Positions 46,418-58,460 of a stretch of 64,000 nucleotides of DNA are shown piece after piece. Location of the stretch: the NCBI GenBank assembly GCA_964017125.1, contig OZ024914.1:22998282-23062281 (forward strand), given 5' to 3'. The stretch is from Flabesymbios commensalis. Its lineage: Eukaryota > Annelida > Polychaeta > Terebellida > Flabelligeridae. Under the pieces are notes generated by a model. The model saw nothing but the letters and a program-made list of their open reading frames with translations, was not told the origin of the DNA and did no database searches. Within the stretch, counting starts at the first letter, position 1, and every line of letters begins with the position of its first letter. The position numbers and the translations under genes are program-made.

Positions 46418-48255
46418 TTACAGCTTCTGACGGCCTCAGCTCTGATTTTTGGGAAAAAAAACAACAGTTTAAATGCGCCCTGAAGAGGTAAACGAACTTG
46501 CTGGTTTTCATCTACTTGAAACAATCGCCTACAGAATAATACACTTCTTTTTACCCCTCGGCAAGTGAGCTCTAACATTTATTGTTGTCTTGACCATGTG
46601 CCGTCGTCATTGCTTTTGGCTACCCCAAAATGGTCTAACAGACACAAACATTAATCCCCTCTATAACAATTTCGAAGTTTATGGTCATAGAACAATGGTG
46701 GGGGTGAGGGGCATCCAAGGGAAGGATATTTGCTTGTTGACAAGATACTGTTTGGATCTCTTTAATTTATTTAATTGTTACCCATGATTTTGGAGATAAA
46801 CTGATTAGTTTTCCAGCTTTTCACAATATTCGAAAGTGTAGCCAGCTGACGACTAATCTTATTTTATTTTTTTTAAATCAAGCTTCTGGTCAGTTGGATG
46901 ACTTTAATCCATGTATATAAATTTTGAGCGTTGTATATTGGCGAACTGCGAATGAAAACGAGGCTGTGGCGGCCATCTTGAATTTATTGATATTAATAAA
47001 TTACCCTTATTTTCAGTTAAATTCTTAAAAACCTCGTGTATAAAGGTTTTTGCCATTGCAAATCTATTGGCGAAGTTTTGTGTGGGACTGAATACGAGGC
47101 TGCATCGATTTTGATTTTTGATTTTAATAAATCAATCTTATGTTCAGTTACATACTTCAAAATCTCATATATAGGCCTATAGGTCTTGTTGCCAAAATCT
47201 GTGCATGTCATAATATAGCACGTTGTAGACGCTATGCTTACAGTTTCAATCTGACATCAAATATTGTGCCAACTTTATTGTGTATATCAACATGGGCATG
47301 ACACAGTGTACAAATATAAATGCTTACTTATGTGCCGGACTATAATCAATATTTACACTTGAAGTTGTGTCTTGTTAACACAGCCGAAACCTGCAAGTGG
47401 ATTAGAATTATAGGACTTTGTGCGGAGTAGAAATCTGAAATATGTGATTCTAGTTGAGATATATATATTATTATTTAAAGTTCACATTGTTAAAACAGTG
47501 AGCCGATATATATAGTTTTGAGTATTACTGCTGATATTATATTAAAATGGGTCTCTTTTTGTTTTTATTGTGATATATTTTATTTACATAATTATTAATT
47601 TATTATATTAATTTATATTTTTTACATTTTATGCCATTTGATTATAACCAAACAATATAGATGAATGTGTCAAAATGAATTATTAAGTACATTACATTTA
47701 ACGTAACCCTGATGACATCGCAAACTCTTGACACAGAAACCGCTATATTCCTAGAAGAAATGGTTATTTTACACTTCTCTGACTATTCTATAGGTGCTAG
47801 ATCTTTTCAGTAGACTTCTATAGCGTGGCGTGCACACAGAATGTTACATGGGCTGTAGTGACGCCAGCTATGCGGGGCTGTCGCTGATTGAGTTAAATGG
47901 CCTGGCCGAGCCTTAAAAATAAATCACCATATGCATGTACACTTAGAATTTAAAATCTGTATTCTGAAGATGAAGTTTAACTGATAGTACAGGGTCCATT
48001 TAGTTATTTTTTTTGTTTTTTTCTCTCCTGGGCTCGTTGCATATTGCTGTTGCATATTGCTATAGCGATGTTCTAGACGTTCAACTGTGAATGAAAATGT
48101 ATGTTTGGCTATGTCACTAGTTAACAAGCACTTGTTATTGATATTACGTATATTTATAAGACATTCTACTTTGCCACGAAGGTGACCAAGTGTTAATGAA
48201 AAATATATTAATCAGATGTCTTGATTGTTGTGAATAAAAGAAGATTGTTTGATAA
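46418..48255 (+). other. UNC80: UNC80 3' UTR (unit 1)
   Basis: AT-rich sequence after the stop, without a convincing coding frame. It holds an old hairpin of the TTAA-element type near 47355-47400 and a GGCGGCCATCTTG motif near 46969-46981. The 3' end is placed at the AATAAA of 48233 and the GT-rich stretch behind it. Transcript data would be needed to fix the end. Confidence 0.7.
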
Positions 48256-48387
48256 TGTGTTTGTTTGTTGTACAACAAGACTGAGCCTCCAACCATTTAA
48301 AATGGTTCAGCTTTAATTTTTAATACCGTGTTATAGTTTGTGAATGCCAGTCTTTGATTGCTAATGATGCTAATGATGTCCTCCTCT
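46760..48387 (+). repeat. 1,628-bp internal direct repeat, copy A
   Basis: 3' UTR from CTCTTTAATTTATTT through the poly(A) region. Repeated head-to-tail at 48388 with an offset of 1,628 bp and almost no differences. Found only in unit 1. Confidence 0.95.
48233..48238 (+). terminator. poly(A) signal AATAAA of UNC80, copy 1
   Basis: AATAAA followed within 20-40 bp by TGTGTTTGTTTGTTGT, a typical GT-rich downstream element. It recurs at 49861, 53389 and 57080 in the duplicated copies. Confidence 0.7.
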
Positions 48388-50015
48388 CTTTAATTTATTT
48401 AATTGTTACCCATGATTTTGGAGATAAACTGATTAGTTTTCCAGCTTTTCACAATATTCGAAAGTGTAGCCAGCTGACGACTAATCTTATTTTATTTTTT
48501 TTAAATCAAGCTTCTGGTCAGTTGGATGACTTTAATCCATGTATATAAATTTTGAGCGTTGTATATTGGCGAACTGCGAATGAAAACGAGGCTGTGGCGG
48601 CCATCTTGAATTTATTGATATTAATAAATTACCCTTATTTTCAGTTAAATTCTTAAAAACCTCGTGTATAAAGGTTTTTGCCATTGCAAATCTATTGGCG
48701 AAGTTTTGTGTGGGACTGAATACGAGGCTGCATCGATTTTGATTTTTGATTTTAATAAATCAATCTTATGTTCAGTTACATACTTCAAAATCTCATATAT
48801 AGGCCTATAGGTCTTGTTGCCAAAATCTGTGCATGTCATAATATAGCACGTTGTAGACGCTATGCTTACAGTTTCAATCTGACATCAAATATTGTGCCAA
48901 CTTTATTGTGTATATCAACATGGGCATGACACAGTGTACAAATATACATGCTTACTTATGTGCCGGACTATAATCAATATTTACACTTGAAGTTGTGTCT
49001 TGTTAACACAGCCGAAACCTGCAAGTGGATTAGAATTATAGGACTTTGTGCGGAGTAGAAATCTGAAATATGTGATTCTAGTTGAGATATATATATTATT
49101 ATTTAAAGTTCACATTGTTAAAACAGTGAGCCGATATATATAGTTTTGAGTATTACTGCTGATATTATATTAAAATGGGTCTCTTTTTGTTTTTATTGTG
49201 ATATATTTTATTTACATAATTATTAATTTATTATATTAATTTATATTTTTTACATTTTATGCCATTTGATTATAACCAAACAATATAGATGAATGTGTCA
49301 AAATGAATTATTAAGTACATTACATTTAACGTAACCCTGATGACATCGCAAACTCTTGACACAGAAACCGCTATATTCCTAGAAGAAATGGTTATTTTAC
49401 ACTTCTCTGACTATTCTATAGGTGCTAGATCTTTTCAGTAGACTTCTATAGCGTGGCGTGCACACAGAATGTTACATGGGCTGTAGTGACGCCAGCTATG
49501 CGGGGCTGTCGCTGATTGAGTTAAATGGCCTGGCCGAGCCTTAAAAATAAATCACCATATGCATGTACACTTAGAATTTAAAATCTGTATTCTGAAGATG
49601 AAGTTTAACTGATAGTACAGGGTCCATTTAGTTATTTTTTTTGTTTTTTTCTCTCCTGGGCTCGTTGCATATTGCTGTTGCATATTGCTATAGCGATGTT
49701 CTAGACGTTCAACTGTGAATGAAAATGTATGTTTGGCTATGTCACTAGTTAACAAGCACTTGTTATTGATATTACGTATATTTATAAGACATTCTACTTT
49801 GCCACGAAGGTGACCAAGTGTTAATGAAAAATATATTAATCAGATGTCTTGATTGTTGTGAATAAAAGAAGATTGTTTGATAATGTGTTTGTTTGTTGTA
49901 CAACAAGACTGAGCCTCCAACCATTTAAAATGGTTCAGCTTTAATTTTTAATACCGTGTTATAGTTTGTGAATGCCAGTCTTTGATTGCTAATGATGTCC
50001 TCGCACAGGACTTTC
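48388..50015 (+). repeat. 1,628-bp internal direct repeat, copy B
   Basis: Second copy of the UTR segment. Copy A ends GCTAATGATGCTAATGATG with a 9-bp repeat that copy B lacks, marking the junction. Confidence 0.95.
49861..49866 (+). terminator. poly(A) signal copy 2 (internal duplication)
   Basis: Exact copy of the 48233 signal with the same GT-rich downstream sequence, 1,628 bp further on. Confidence 0.5.
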
Positions 50016-50368
50016 AAGCTTTCAGATGCTTCACTGTTGGATGCTTCATAATACCTAAATTTTGCCAACATTAGGACATCTCCACCATGTGTCGGTACCT
50101 TTTTGAATTAACAATACATGCAGTGAAATTCTGTTTTTAGCCCGCTATCGCAATTGAAGTTCAGCGTCAGCTTTTACCATTTATTTGTGGGTGCAATAAC
50201 TTGAACAATTTTATTATATCCTACTCAAATTTGTTATCTATTTTATTAATAACTAGTTACCGGAATAGTTCAATAATGGCTGAACAAAATCGAAATGTTC
50301 GATCTATTGTGATTTTTAGCCCGCCTTTTAATTTTAATTAAAAAAGGTGGGCTATTGCAATTGAAGTT
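49994..50368 (+). repeat. linker with AGCCCGCC hairpin start, unit 1
   Basis: Sequence from GATGTCCTCGCACAGG. It contains one diverged 160-bp unit (from 50137, AGCCCGCTATCGC) and then a hairpin, AGCCCGCC...GGTGGGCT (50327-50352), that opens the repeat array. Same order at 53522 and 57213. Confidence 0.85.
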
Positions 50369-50396
50369 CGGCGTCGTCGGCGTCGGCGTCGGCGTT
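50369..50396 (+). repeat. GGCGTC hexanucleotide tract, unit 1
   Basis: Short run of GGCGTC leading straight into the 160-bp array. Same length at 53897-53924. Confidence 0.9.
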
Positions 50397-50409
50397 AACA
50401 TTTACTTGT

Positions 50410-51211
50410 GGGCGCGATAACTTGAAAAGTTTTTCATGTTTCCTTCCCAAATTTGTTTTGCATGTTACTAATGACCACTTCTCGGACAAGTTCAATAATG
50501 GCTGGAAAAAAATTCAAAATGGCCGACTTATTTCGATTTTTCACCTTTTACGTCAATAATTTGACCTTGTGGGCGCGATAACTTGAAAAGTTTTTCACGT
50601 ATCCTTTTCAAATTTGTTATGCGTGTTACTAATGACCAGTTCCCGGACAAGTTCAATAATGGCCGAAAAAAAAAAAAAATGGCCGATTTATTGCGATTTT
50701 TCACATTTTACGTCAATAATTTGACCTTGTGGGCGCGATAACTTGAAAAGTTTTTCACATATCCTTTTCAAATTTGTTATGCATGCTACTAATGACCAGT
50801 TCTCGGACAAGTTCAATAATGGCCGAAAAAAAAAAAAAATGGCCGATTTATTGCGATTTTTCACATTTTACGTCAATAATTTGACCTTGAGGGCGCGATA
50901 AGTTAAAAAGTTTTTCACATATCCTCTTCAAATTGGTTATGCATGTTACTAATAAGTAGTTCTTGGACAAGTTCAATAATGGCCGAAAAAAAAAAAAGAT
51001 GGCCGATTTATTGCGATTTTTCTCATTTTACGTCAATAATTTGACCCTGTGGGCGCGATAACTTGAAAAGTTTTTCACATATCCTCTTCAAATTTGTTAT
51101 GCATGTTACTAATAAGTAGTTCTTGGACAAGTTCAATAATGGCTGAAAAAAAATTCAAAATGGCCGATTTATTGCGATTTTTCTCATTTTACGTCAATAA
51201 TTTGACCTTGT
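50410..51211 (+). repeat. 160-bp tandem array, unit 1 (5 repeats)
   Basis: Repeats start at GGGCGCGATAA at 50410, 50571, 50731, 50891 and 51051. Each holds a poly(A) tract between two ATGGC(C/T)G motifs and an ATTTTACGTCAATAATTTGACC end. No coding frame. Confidence 0.95.
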
Positions 51212-51306
51212 AGTCTATGCAAGTATTATATAGTATATCATATTATACATGTATCTATCTTATTTAACATACCATTTATATCTTGGGTTGTTATTTACGT
51301 GATGAC

Positions 51307-51573
51307 ATGAACCGTGGAAGGATTGCTCGTCAAGGGGCCAGGATGCTGCGATCGCGATCACCATCTACCAGCCCGGCACGGCAGACGTCACCCGCGGTGA
51401 GCAGGGGTGCCAGCCCGGCACAGACACAGACGTATGTGTCGAAATGTGACTCAATAGAATCTCTGGCCAGCACAGAAAACTCTGCCCTGCTCCATAGAGA
51501 GGAGAAGACACATTCACACAGCAGTCTGCTCGTCTACTTTGACACCTCAGAGATGCAGGACACTTGTGTGTGA
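51307..51573 (+). pseudogene. UNC80: partial UNC80 terminal exon, copy in unit 2
   Basis: 88 codons from MNRGRIARQ to the DTCV tail and TGA, frame intact, one Met-to-Thr change relative to 46232-46234. The original acceptor and first 33 codons are absent, and no AG acceptor lies close upstream, so it is probably not spliced into UNC80. It does begin with ATG. Confidence 0.85.
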
Positions 51574-53388
51574 TTACAGCTTCTGACGGCCTCAGCTCTG
51601 ATTTTTGGGAAAAAAAACAACAGTTTAAATGCGCCCTGAAGAGGTAAACGAACTTGCTGGTTTTCATCTACTTGAAACAATCGCCTACAGAATAATACAC
51701 TTCTTTTTACCCCTCGGCAAGTGAGCTCTAACATTTATTGTTGTCTTGACCATGTGCCGTCGTCATTGCTTTTGGCTACTCCAAAATGGTCTAACAGACA
51801 CAAACATTAATCCCCTCTATAACAATTTCGAAGTTTATGGTCATAGAACAATGGTGGGGGTGAGGGGCATCCAAGGGAAGGATATTTGCTTGTTGACAAG
51901 ATACTGTTTGGATCTCTTTAATTTATTTAATTGTTACCCATGATTTTGGAGATAAACTGATTAGTTTTCCAGCTTTTCACAATATTCGAAAGTGTAGCCA
52001 GCTGACGACTAATCTTATTTTATTTTTTTTAAATCAAGCTTCTGGTCAGTTGGATGACTTTAATCCATGTATATAAATTTTGAGCGTTGTATATTGGCGA
52101 ACTGCGAATGAAAACGAGGCTGTGGCGGCCATCTTGAATTTATTGATATTAATAAATTACCCTTATTTTCAGTTAAATTCTTAAAAACCTCGTGTATAAA
52201 GGTTTTTGCCATTGCAAATCTATTGGCGAAGTTTTGTGTGGGACTGAATACGAGGCTGCATCGATTTTGATTTTTGATTTTAATAAATCAATCTTATGTT
52301 CAGTTACATACTTCAAAATCTCATATATAGGCCTATAGGTCTTGTTGCCAAAATCTGTGCATGTCATAATATAGCACGTTGTAGACGCTATGCTTACAGT
52401 TTCAATCTGACATCAAATATTGTGCCAACTTTATTGTGTATATCAACATGGGCATGACACAGTGTACAAATATACATGCTTACTTATGTGCCGGACTATA
52501 ATCAATATTTACACTTGAAGTTGTGTCTTGTTAACACAGCCGAAACCTGCAAGTGGATTAGAATTATAGGACTTTGTGCGGAGTAGAAATCTGAAATATG
52601 TGATTCTAGTTGAGATATATATATTATTATTTAAAGTTCACATTGTTAAAACAGTGAGCCGATATATATAGTTTTGAGTATTACTGCTGATATTATATTA
52701 AAATGGGTCTCTTTTTGTTTTTATTGTGATATATTTTATTTACATAATTATTAATTTATTATATTAATTTATATTTTTTACATTTTATGCCATTTGATTA
52801 TAACCAAACAATATAGATGAATGTGTCAAAATGAATTATTAAGTACATTACATTTAACGTAACCCTGATGACATCGCAAACTCTTGACACAGAAACCGCT
52901 ATATTCCTAGAAGAAATGGTTATTTTACACTTCTCTGACTATTCTATAGGTGCTAGATCTTTTCAGTAGACTTCTATAGCGTGGCGTGCACACAGAATGT
53001 TACATGGGCTGTAGTGACGCCAGCTATGCGGGGCTGTCGCTGATTGAGTTAAATGGCCTGGCCGAGCCTTAAAAATAAATCACCATATGCATGTACACTT
53101 AGAATTTAAAATCTGTATTCTGAAGATGAAGTTTAACTGATAGTACAGGGTCCATTTAGTTATTTTTTTTGTTTTTTTCTCTCCTGGGCTCGCTGCATAT
53201 TGCTGTTGCATATTGCTATAGCGATGTTCTAGACGTTCAACTGTGAATGAAAATGTATGTTTGGCTATGTCACTAGTTAACAAGCACTTGTTATTGATAT
53301 TACGTATATTTATAAGACATTCTACTTTGCCACGAAGGTGACCAAGTGTTAATGAAAAATATATTAATCAGATGTCTTGATTGTTGTG

Positions 53389-53394
53389 AATAAA
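53389..53394 (+). terminator. poly(A) signal copy 3 (unit 2)
   Basis: Same AATAAA and GT-rich context, in the second duplicated unit. It is used only if the partial exon copy is transcribed. Confidence 0.35.
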
Positions 53395-53896
53395 AGAAGA
53401 TTGTTTGATAATGTGTTTGTTTGTTGTACAACAAGACTGAGCCTCCAACCATTTAAAATGGTTCAGCTTTAATTTTTAATACCGTGTTATAGTTTGTGAA
53501 TGCCAGTCTTTGATTGCTAATGATGTCCTCGCACAGGACTTTCAAGCTTTCAGATGCTTCACTGTTGGATGCTTCATAATACCTAAATTTTGCCAACATT
53601 AGGACATCTCCACCATGTGTCGGTACCTTTTTGAATTAACAATACATGCAGTGAAATTCTGTTTTTAGCCCGCTATCGCAATTGAAGTTCAGCGTCAGCT
53701 TTTACCATTTATTTGTGGGTGCAATAACTTGAACAATTTTATTATATCCTACTCAAATTTGTTATCTATTTTATTAATAACTAGTTACCGGAATAGTTCA
53801 ATAATGGCTGAACAAAATCGAAATGTTCGATCTATTGTGATTTTTAGCCCGCCTTTTAATTTTAATTAAAAAAGGTGGGCTATTGCAATTGAAGTT

Positions 53897-54901
53897 CGGC
53901 GTCGTCGGCGTCGGCGTCGGCGTTAACATTTACTTGTGGGCGCGATAACTTGAAAAGTTTTTCATGTTTCCTTCCCAAATTTGTTTTGCATGTTACTAAT
54001 GACCACTTCTCGGACAAGTTCAATAATGGCTGGAAAAAAATTCAAAATGGCCGACTTATTTCGATTTTTCACCTTTTACGTCAATAATTTGACCTTGTGG
54101 GCGCGATAACTTGAAAAGTTTTTCACGTATCCTTTTCAAATTTGTTATGCGTGTTACTAATGACCAGTTCCCGGACAAGTTCAATAATGGCCGAAAAAAA
54201 AAAAAAAATGGCCGATTTATTGCGATTTTTCACATTTTACGTCAATAATTTGACCTTGTGGGCGCGATAACTTGAAAAGTTTTTCACATATCCTTTTCAA
54301 ATTTGTTATGCATGCTACTAATGACCAGTTCTCGGACAAGTTCAATAATGGCCGAAAAAAAAAAAAAATGGCCGATTTATTGCGATTTTTCACATTTTAC
54401 GTCAATAATTTGACCTTGAGGGCGCGATAAGTTGAAAAGTTTTTCACATATCCTCTTCAAATTGGTTATGCATGTTACTAATAAGTAGTTCTTGGACAAG
54501 TTCAATAATGGCCGAAAAAAAAAAAAGATGGCCGATTTATTGCGATTTTTCTCATTTTACGTCAATAATTTGACCCTGTGGGCGCGATAACTTGAAAAGT
54601 TTTCCACATATTCTCTTCAAATTTGTTATGTATGTTACTTATAAGTAGTTCTTGGACAAGTTCAATAATGGCTGAAAAAAAAAAAAAAATGGCCGATTTA
54701 TTGTGATTTTTCTCATTTTACGTCAATAATTTGACCTTGTGGGCGCGATAACTTGAAAAGTTTTTCACATATCCTCTTCAAATTTGTTATGCATGTTACT
54801 AATAAGTAGTTCTTGGACAAGTTCAATAATGGCTGAAAAAAAAATCAAAATGGCCGATTTATTGCGATTTTTCTCATTTTACGTCAATAATTTGACCTTG
54901 T
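53897..54901 (+). repeat. GGCGTC tract and 160-bp array, unit 2 (6 repeats)
   Basis: Repeats start at 53938, 54099, 54260, 54420, 54580 and 54741. The additional repeat accounts for the 162-bp length difference from the corresponding span of unit 1. Confidence 0.95.
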
Positions 54902-54996
54902 AGTCTATGCAAGTATTATATAGTATATCATATTATACATGTATCTATCTTATTTAACATACCATTTATATCTTGGGTTGTTATTTACGTGATGAC

Positions 54997-55263
54997 ATGA
55001 ACCGTGGAAGGATTGCTCGTCAAGGGGCCAGGATGCTGCGATCGCGATCACCATCTACTAGCCCGGCACGGCAGACGTCACCCGCGGTGAGCAGGGGTGC
55101 CAGCCCGGCACAGACACAGACGTATGTGTCGAAATGTGACTCAATAGAATCTCTGGCCAGCACAGAAAACTCTGCCCTGCTCCATAGAGAGGAGAAGACA
55201 CATTCACACAGCAGTCTGCTCGTCTACTTTGACACCTCAGAGATGCAGGACACTTGTGTGTGA
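54997..55263 (+). pseudogene. UNC80: partial UNC80 terminal exon, copy in unit 3
   Basis: The same 88-codon open copy as in unit 2, with a further synonymous change (ACTAGC for ACCAGC). No splice acceptor upstream. The intact frame probably reflects youth rather than selection. Confidence 0.85.
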
Positions 55264-57079
55264 TTACAGCTTCTGACGGCCTCAGCTCTGATTTTTGGGA
55301 AAAAAAACAACAGTTTAAATGCGCCCTGAAGAGGTAAACGAACTTGCTGGTTTTCATCTACTTGAAACAATCGCCTACAGAATAATACACTTCTTTTTAC
55401 CCCTCGGCAAGTGAGCTCTAACATTTATTGTTGTCTTGACCATGTGCCGTCGTCATTGCTTTTGGCTACTCCAAAATGGTCTAACAGACACAAACATTAA
55501 TCCCCTCTATAACAATTTCGAAGTTTATGGTCATAGAACAATGGTGGGGGTGAGGGGCATCCAAGGGAAGGATATTTGCTTGTTGACAAGATACTGTTTG
55601 GATCTCTTTAATTTATTTAATTGTTACCCATGATTTTGGAGATAAACTGATTAGTTTTCCAGCTTTTCACAATATTCGAAAGTGTAGCCAGCTGACGACT
55701 AATCTTATTTTATTTTTTTTAAATCAAGCTTCTGGTCAGTTGGATGACTTTAATCCATGTATATAAATTTTGAGCGTTGTATATTGGCGAACTGCGAATG
55801 AAAACGAGGCTGTGGCGGCCATCTTGAATTTATTGATATTAATAAATTACCCTTATTTTCAGTTAAATTCTTAAAAACCTCGTGTATAAAGGTTTTTGCC
55901 ATTGCAAATCTATTGGCGAAGTTTTGTGTGGGACTGAATACGAGGCTGCATCGATTTTGATTTTTGATTTTAATAAATCAATCTTATGTTCAGTTACATA
56001 CTTCAAAATCTCATATATAGGCCTATAGGTCTTGTTGCCAAAATCTGTGCATGTCATAATATAGCACGTTGTAGACGCTATGCTTACAGTTTCAATCTGA
56101 CATCAAATATTGTGCCAACTTTATTGTGTATATCAACATGGGCATGACACAGTGTACAAATATACATGCTTACTTATGTGCCGGACTATAATCAATATTT
56201 ACACTTGAAGTTGTGTCTTGTTAACACAGCCGAAACCTGCAAGTGGATTAGAATTATAGGACTTTGTGCGGAGTAGAAATCTGAAATATGTGATTCTAGT
56301 TGAGATATATATATTATTATTTAAAGTTCACATTGTTAAAACAGTGAGCCGATATATATAGTTTTGAGTATTACTGCTGATATTATATTAAAATGGGTCT
56401 CTTTTTGTTTTTATTGTGATATATTTTATTTACATAATTATTAATTTATTATATTAATTTATATTTTTTACATTTTATGCCATTTGATTATAACCAAACA
56501 ATATAGATGAATGTGTCAAAATGAATTATTAAGTACATTACATTTAACGTAACCCTGATGACATCGCAAACTCTTGACACAGAAACCGCTATATTCCTAG
56601 AAGAAATGGTTATTTTACACTTCTCTGACTATTCTATAGGTGCTAGATCTTTTCAGTAGACTTCTATAGCGTGGCGTGCACACAGAATGTTACATGGGCT
56701 GTAGTGACGCCAGCTATGCGGGGCTGTCGCTGATTGAGTTAAATGGCCTGGCCGAGCCTTAAAAATAAATCACCATATGCATGTACACTTAGAATTTAAA
56801 ATCTGTATTCTGAAGATGGAAGTTTAACTGATAGTACAGGGTCCATTTAGTTATTTTTTTTGTTTTTTTCTCTCCTGGGCTCGCTGCATATTGCTGTTGC
56901 ATATTGCTATAGCGATGTTCTAGACGTTCAACTGTGAATGAAAATGTATGTTTGGCTATGTCACTAGTTAACAAGCACTTGTTATTGATATTACGTATAT
57001 TTATAAGACATTCTACTTTGCCACGAAGGTGACCAAGTGTTAATGAAAAATATATTAATCAGATGTCTTGATTGTTGTG

Positions 57080-57085
57080 AATAAA
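57080..57085 (+). terminator. poly(A) signal copy 4 (unit 3)
   Basis: Same AATAAA and GT-rich context, in the third duplicated unit. Confidence 0.35.
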
Positions 57086-57587
57086 AGAAGATTGTTTGAT
57101 AATGTGTTTGTTTGTTGTACAACAAGACTGAGCCTCCAACCATTTAAAATGGTTCAGCTTTAATTTTTAATACCGTGTTATAGTTTGTGAATGCCAGTCT
57201 TTGATTGCTAATGATGTCCTCGCACAGGACTTTCAAGCTTTCAGATGCTTCACTGTTGGATGCTTCATAATACCTAAATTTTGCCAACATTAGGACATCG
57301 CCACCATGTGTCGGTACCTTTTTGAATTAACAATACATGCAGTGAAATTCTGTTTTTAGCCCGCTATCGCAATTGAAGTTCAGCGTCGGCTTTTACCATT
57401 TATTTGTGGGTGCAATAACTTGAACAATTTTATTATATCCTACTCAAATTTGTTATCTATTTTATTAATAACTAGTTACCGGAATAGTTCAATAATGGCT
57501 GAACAAAATCGAAATGTTCGATCTATTGTGATTTTTAGCCCGCCTTTTAATTTTAATTAAAAAAGGTGGGCTATTGCAATTGAAGTT

Positions 57588-58460
57588 CGGCGTCGTCGGC
57601 GTCGGCGTCGGCGTCGGCGTCAGCGTCGGCGTCGGCGTCGGCGTTAACATTTACTTGTGGGCGCGATAACTTGAAAAGTTTTTCATGTTTCCTTCCCAAA
57701 TTTGTTTTGCATGTTACTAATGACCACTTCTCGGACAAGTTCAATAATGGCTGGAAAAAAATTCAAAATGGCCGACTTATTTCGATTTTTCACATTTTAC
57801 GTCAATAATTTGACCTTGTGGGCGCGATAACTTGAAAAGTTTTTCACATATCCTTTTCAAATTTGTTATGCGTGTTACTAATGACCAGTTCTCGGACAAG
57901 TTCAATAATGGCCGAAAAAAAAAAAAAATGGCCGATTTATTGCGATTTTTCACATTTTACGTCAATAATTTGACCTTGTGGGCGCGATAAGTTGAAAAGT
58001 TTTTCACATATCCTCTTCAAATTGGTTATGCATGTTACTAATAAGTAGTTCTTGGACAAGTTCAATAATGGCCGAAAAAAAAAAAAAATGGCCGATTTAT
58101 TGCGATTTTTCTCATTTTACGTCAATAATTTGACCCTGTGGGCGCGATAACTTGAAAAGTTTTTCACATATTCTCTTCAAATTTGTTATGTATGTTACTT
58201 ATAAGTAGTTCTTGGACAAGTTCAATAATGGCTGAAAAAAAAAAAAATGGCCGATTTATTGTGATTTTTCTCATTTTACGTCAATAATTTGACCTTGTGG
58301 GCGCGATAACTTGAAAAGTTTTTCACATATCCTCTTCAAATTTGTTATGCATGTTACTAATAAGTAGTTCTTGGACAAGTTCAATAATGGCTGAAAAAAA
58401 ATTCAAAATGGCCGATTTATTGCGATTTTTCTCATTTTACGTCAATAATTTGACCTTGTA
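57588..58460 (+). repeat. expanded GGCGTC tract and 160-bp array, unit 3 (5 repeats)
   Basis: The hexanucleotide tract (57588-57645) is about twice as long as in units 1 and 2 and holds one CAGCGTC interruption. Repeats start at 57659, 57820, 57980, 58140 and 58299. Confidence 0.95.

Larger units (their letters stand above)
46151..51306 (+). repeat. tandem duplication, unit 1 (holds the working terminal exon)
   Basis: It begins inside exon 44 at ATGAACCGTGG and runs through the 3' UTR, linker, GGCGTC tract and 160-bp array to GATGAC, where unit 2 begins. It is longer than the other units because of an extra 1,628-bp UTR duplication. Units differ by only scattered bases. Confidence 0.95.
51307..54996 (+). 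repeat. tandem duplication, unit 2
   Basis: 3,690-bp copy of the terminal-exon/3' UTR/array segment. It differs from unit 1 at scattered sites (for example CGATCGCG for CGATCACG, and ACG for ATG at the residue after RQ) and has six rather than five 160-bp repeats. Confidence 0.95.

Noticed and set aside
46209-46511. 100-codon minus-strand frame opposite the terminal exon, repeated in units 2 and 3
   Set aside because: A shadow of the Ser/Arg-rich UNC80 frame on the other strand. Its repetition only reflects the duplication.
47017-47211. Minus-strand frame of 64 codons conserved in all four UTR copies
   Set aside because: Identity comes from recent DNA duplication, not protein selection; no promoter or known family.
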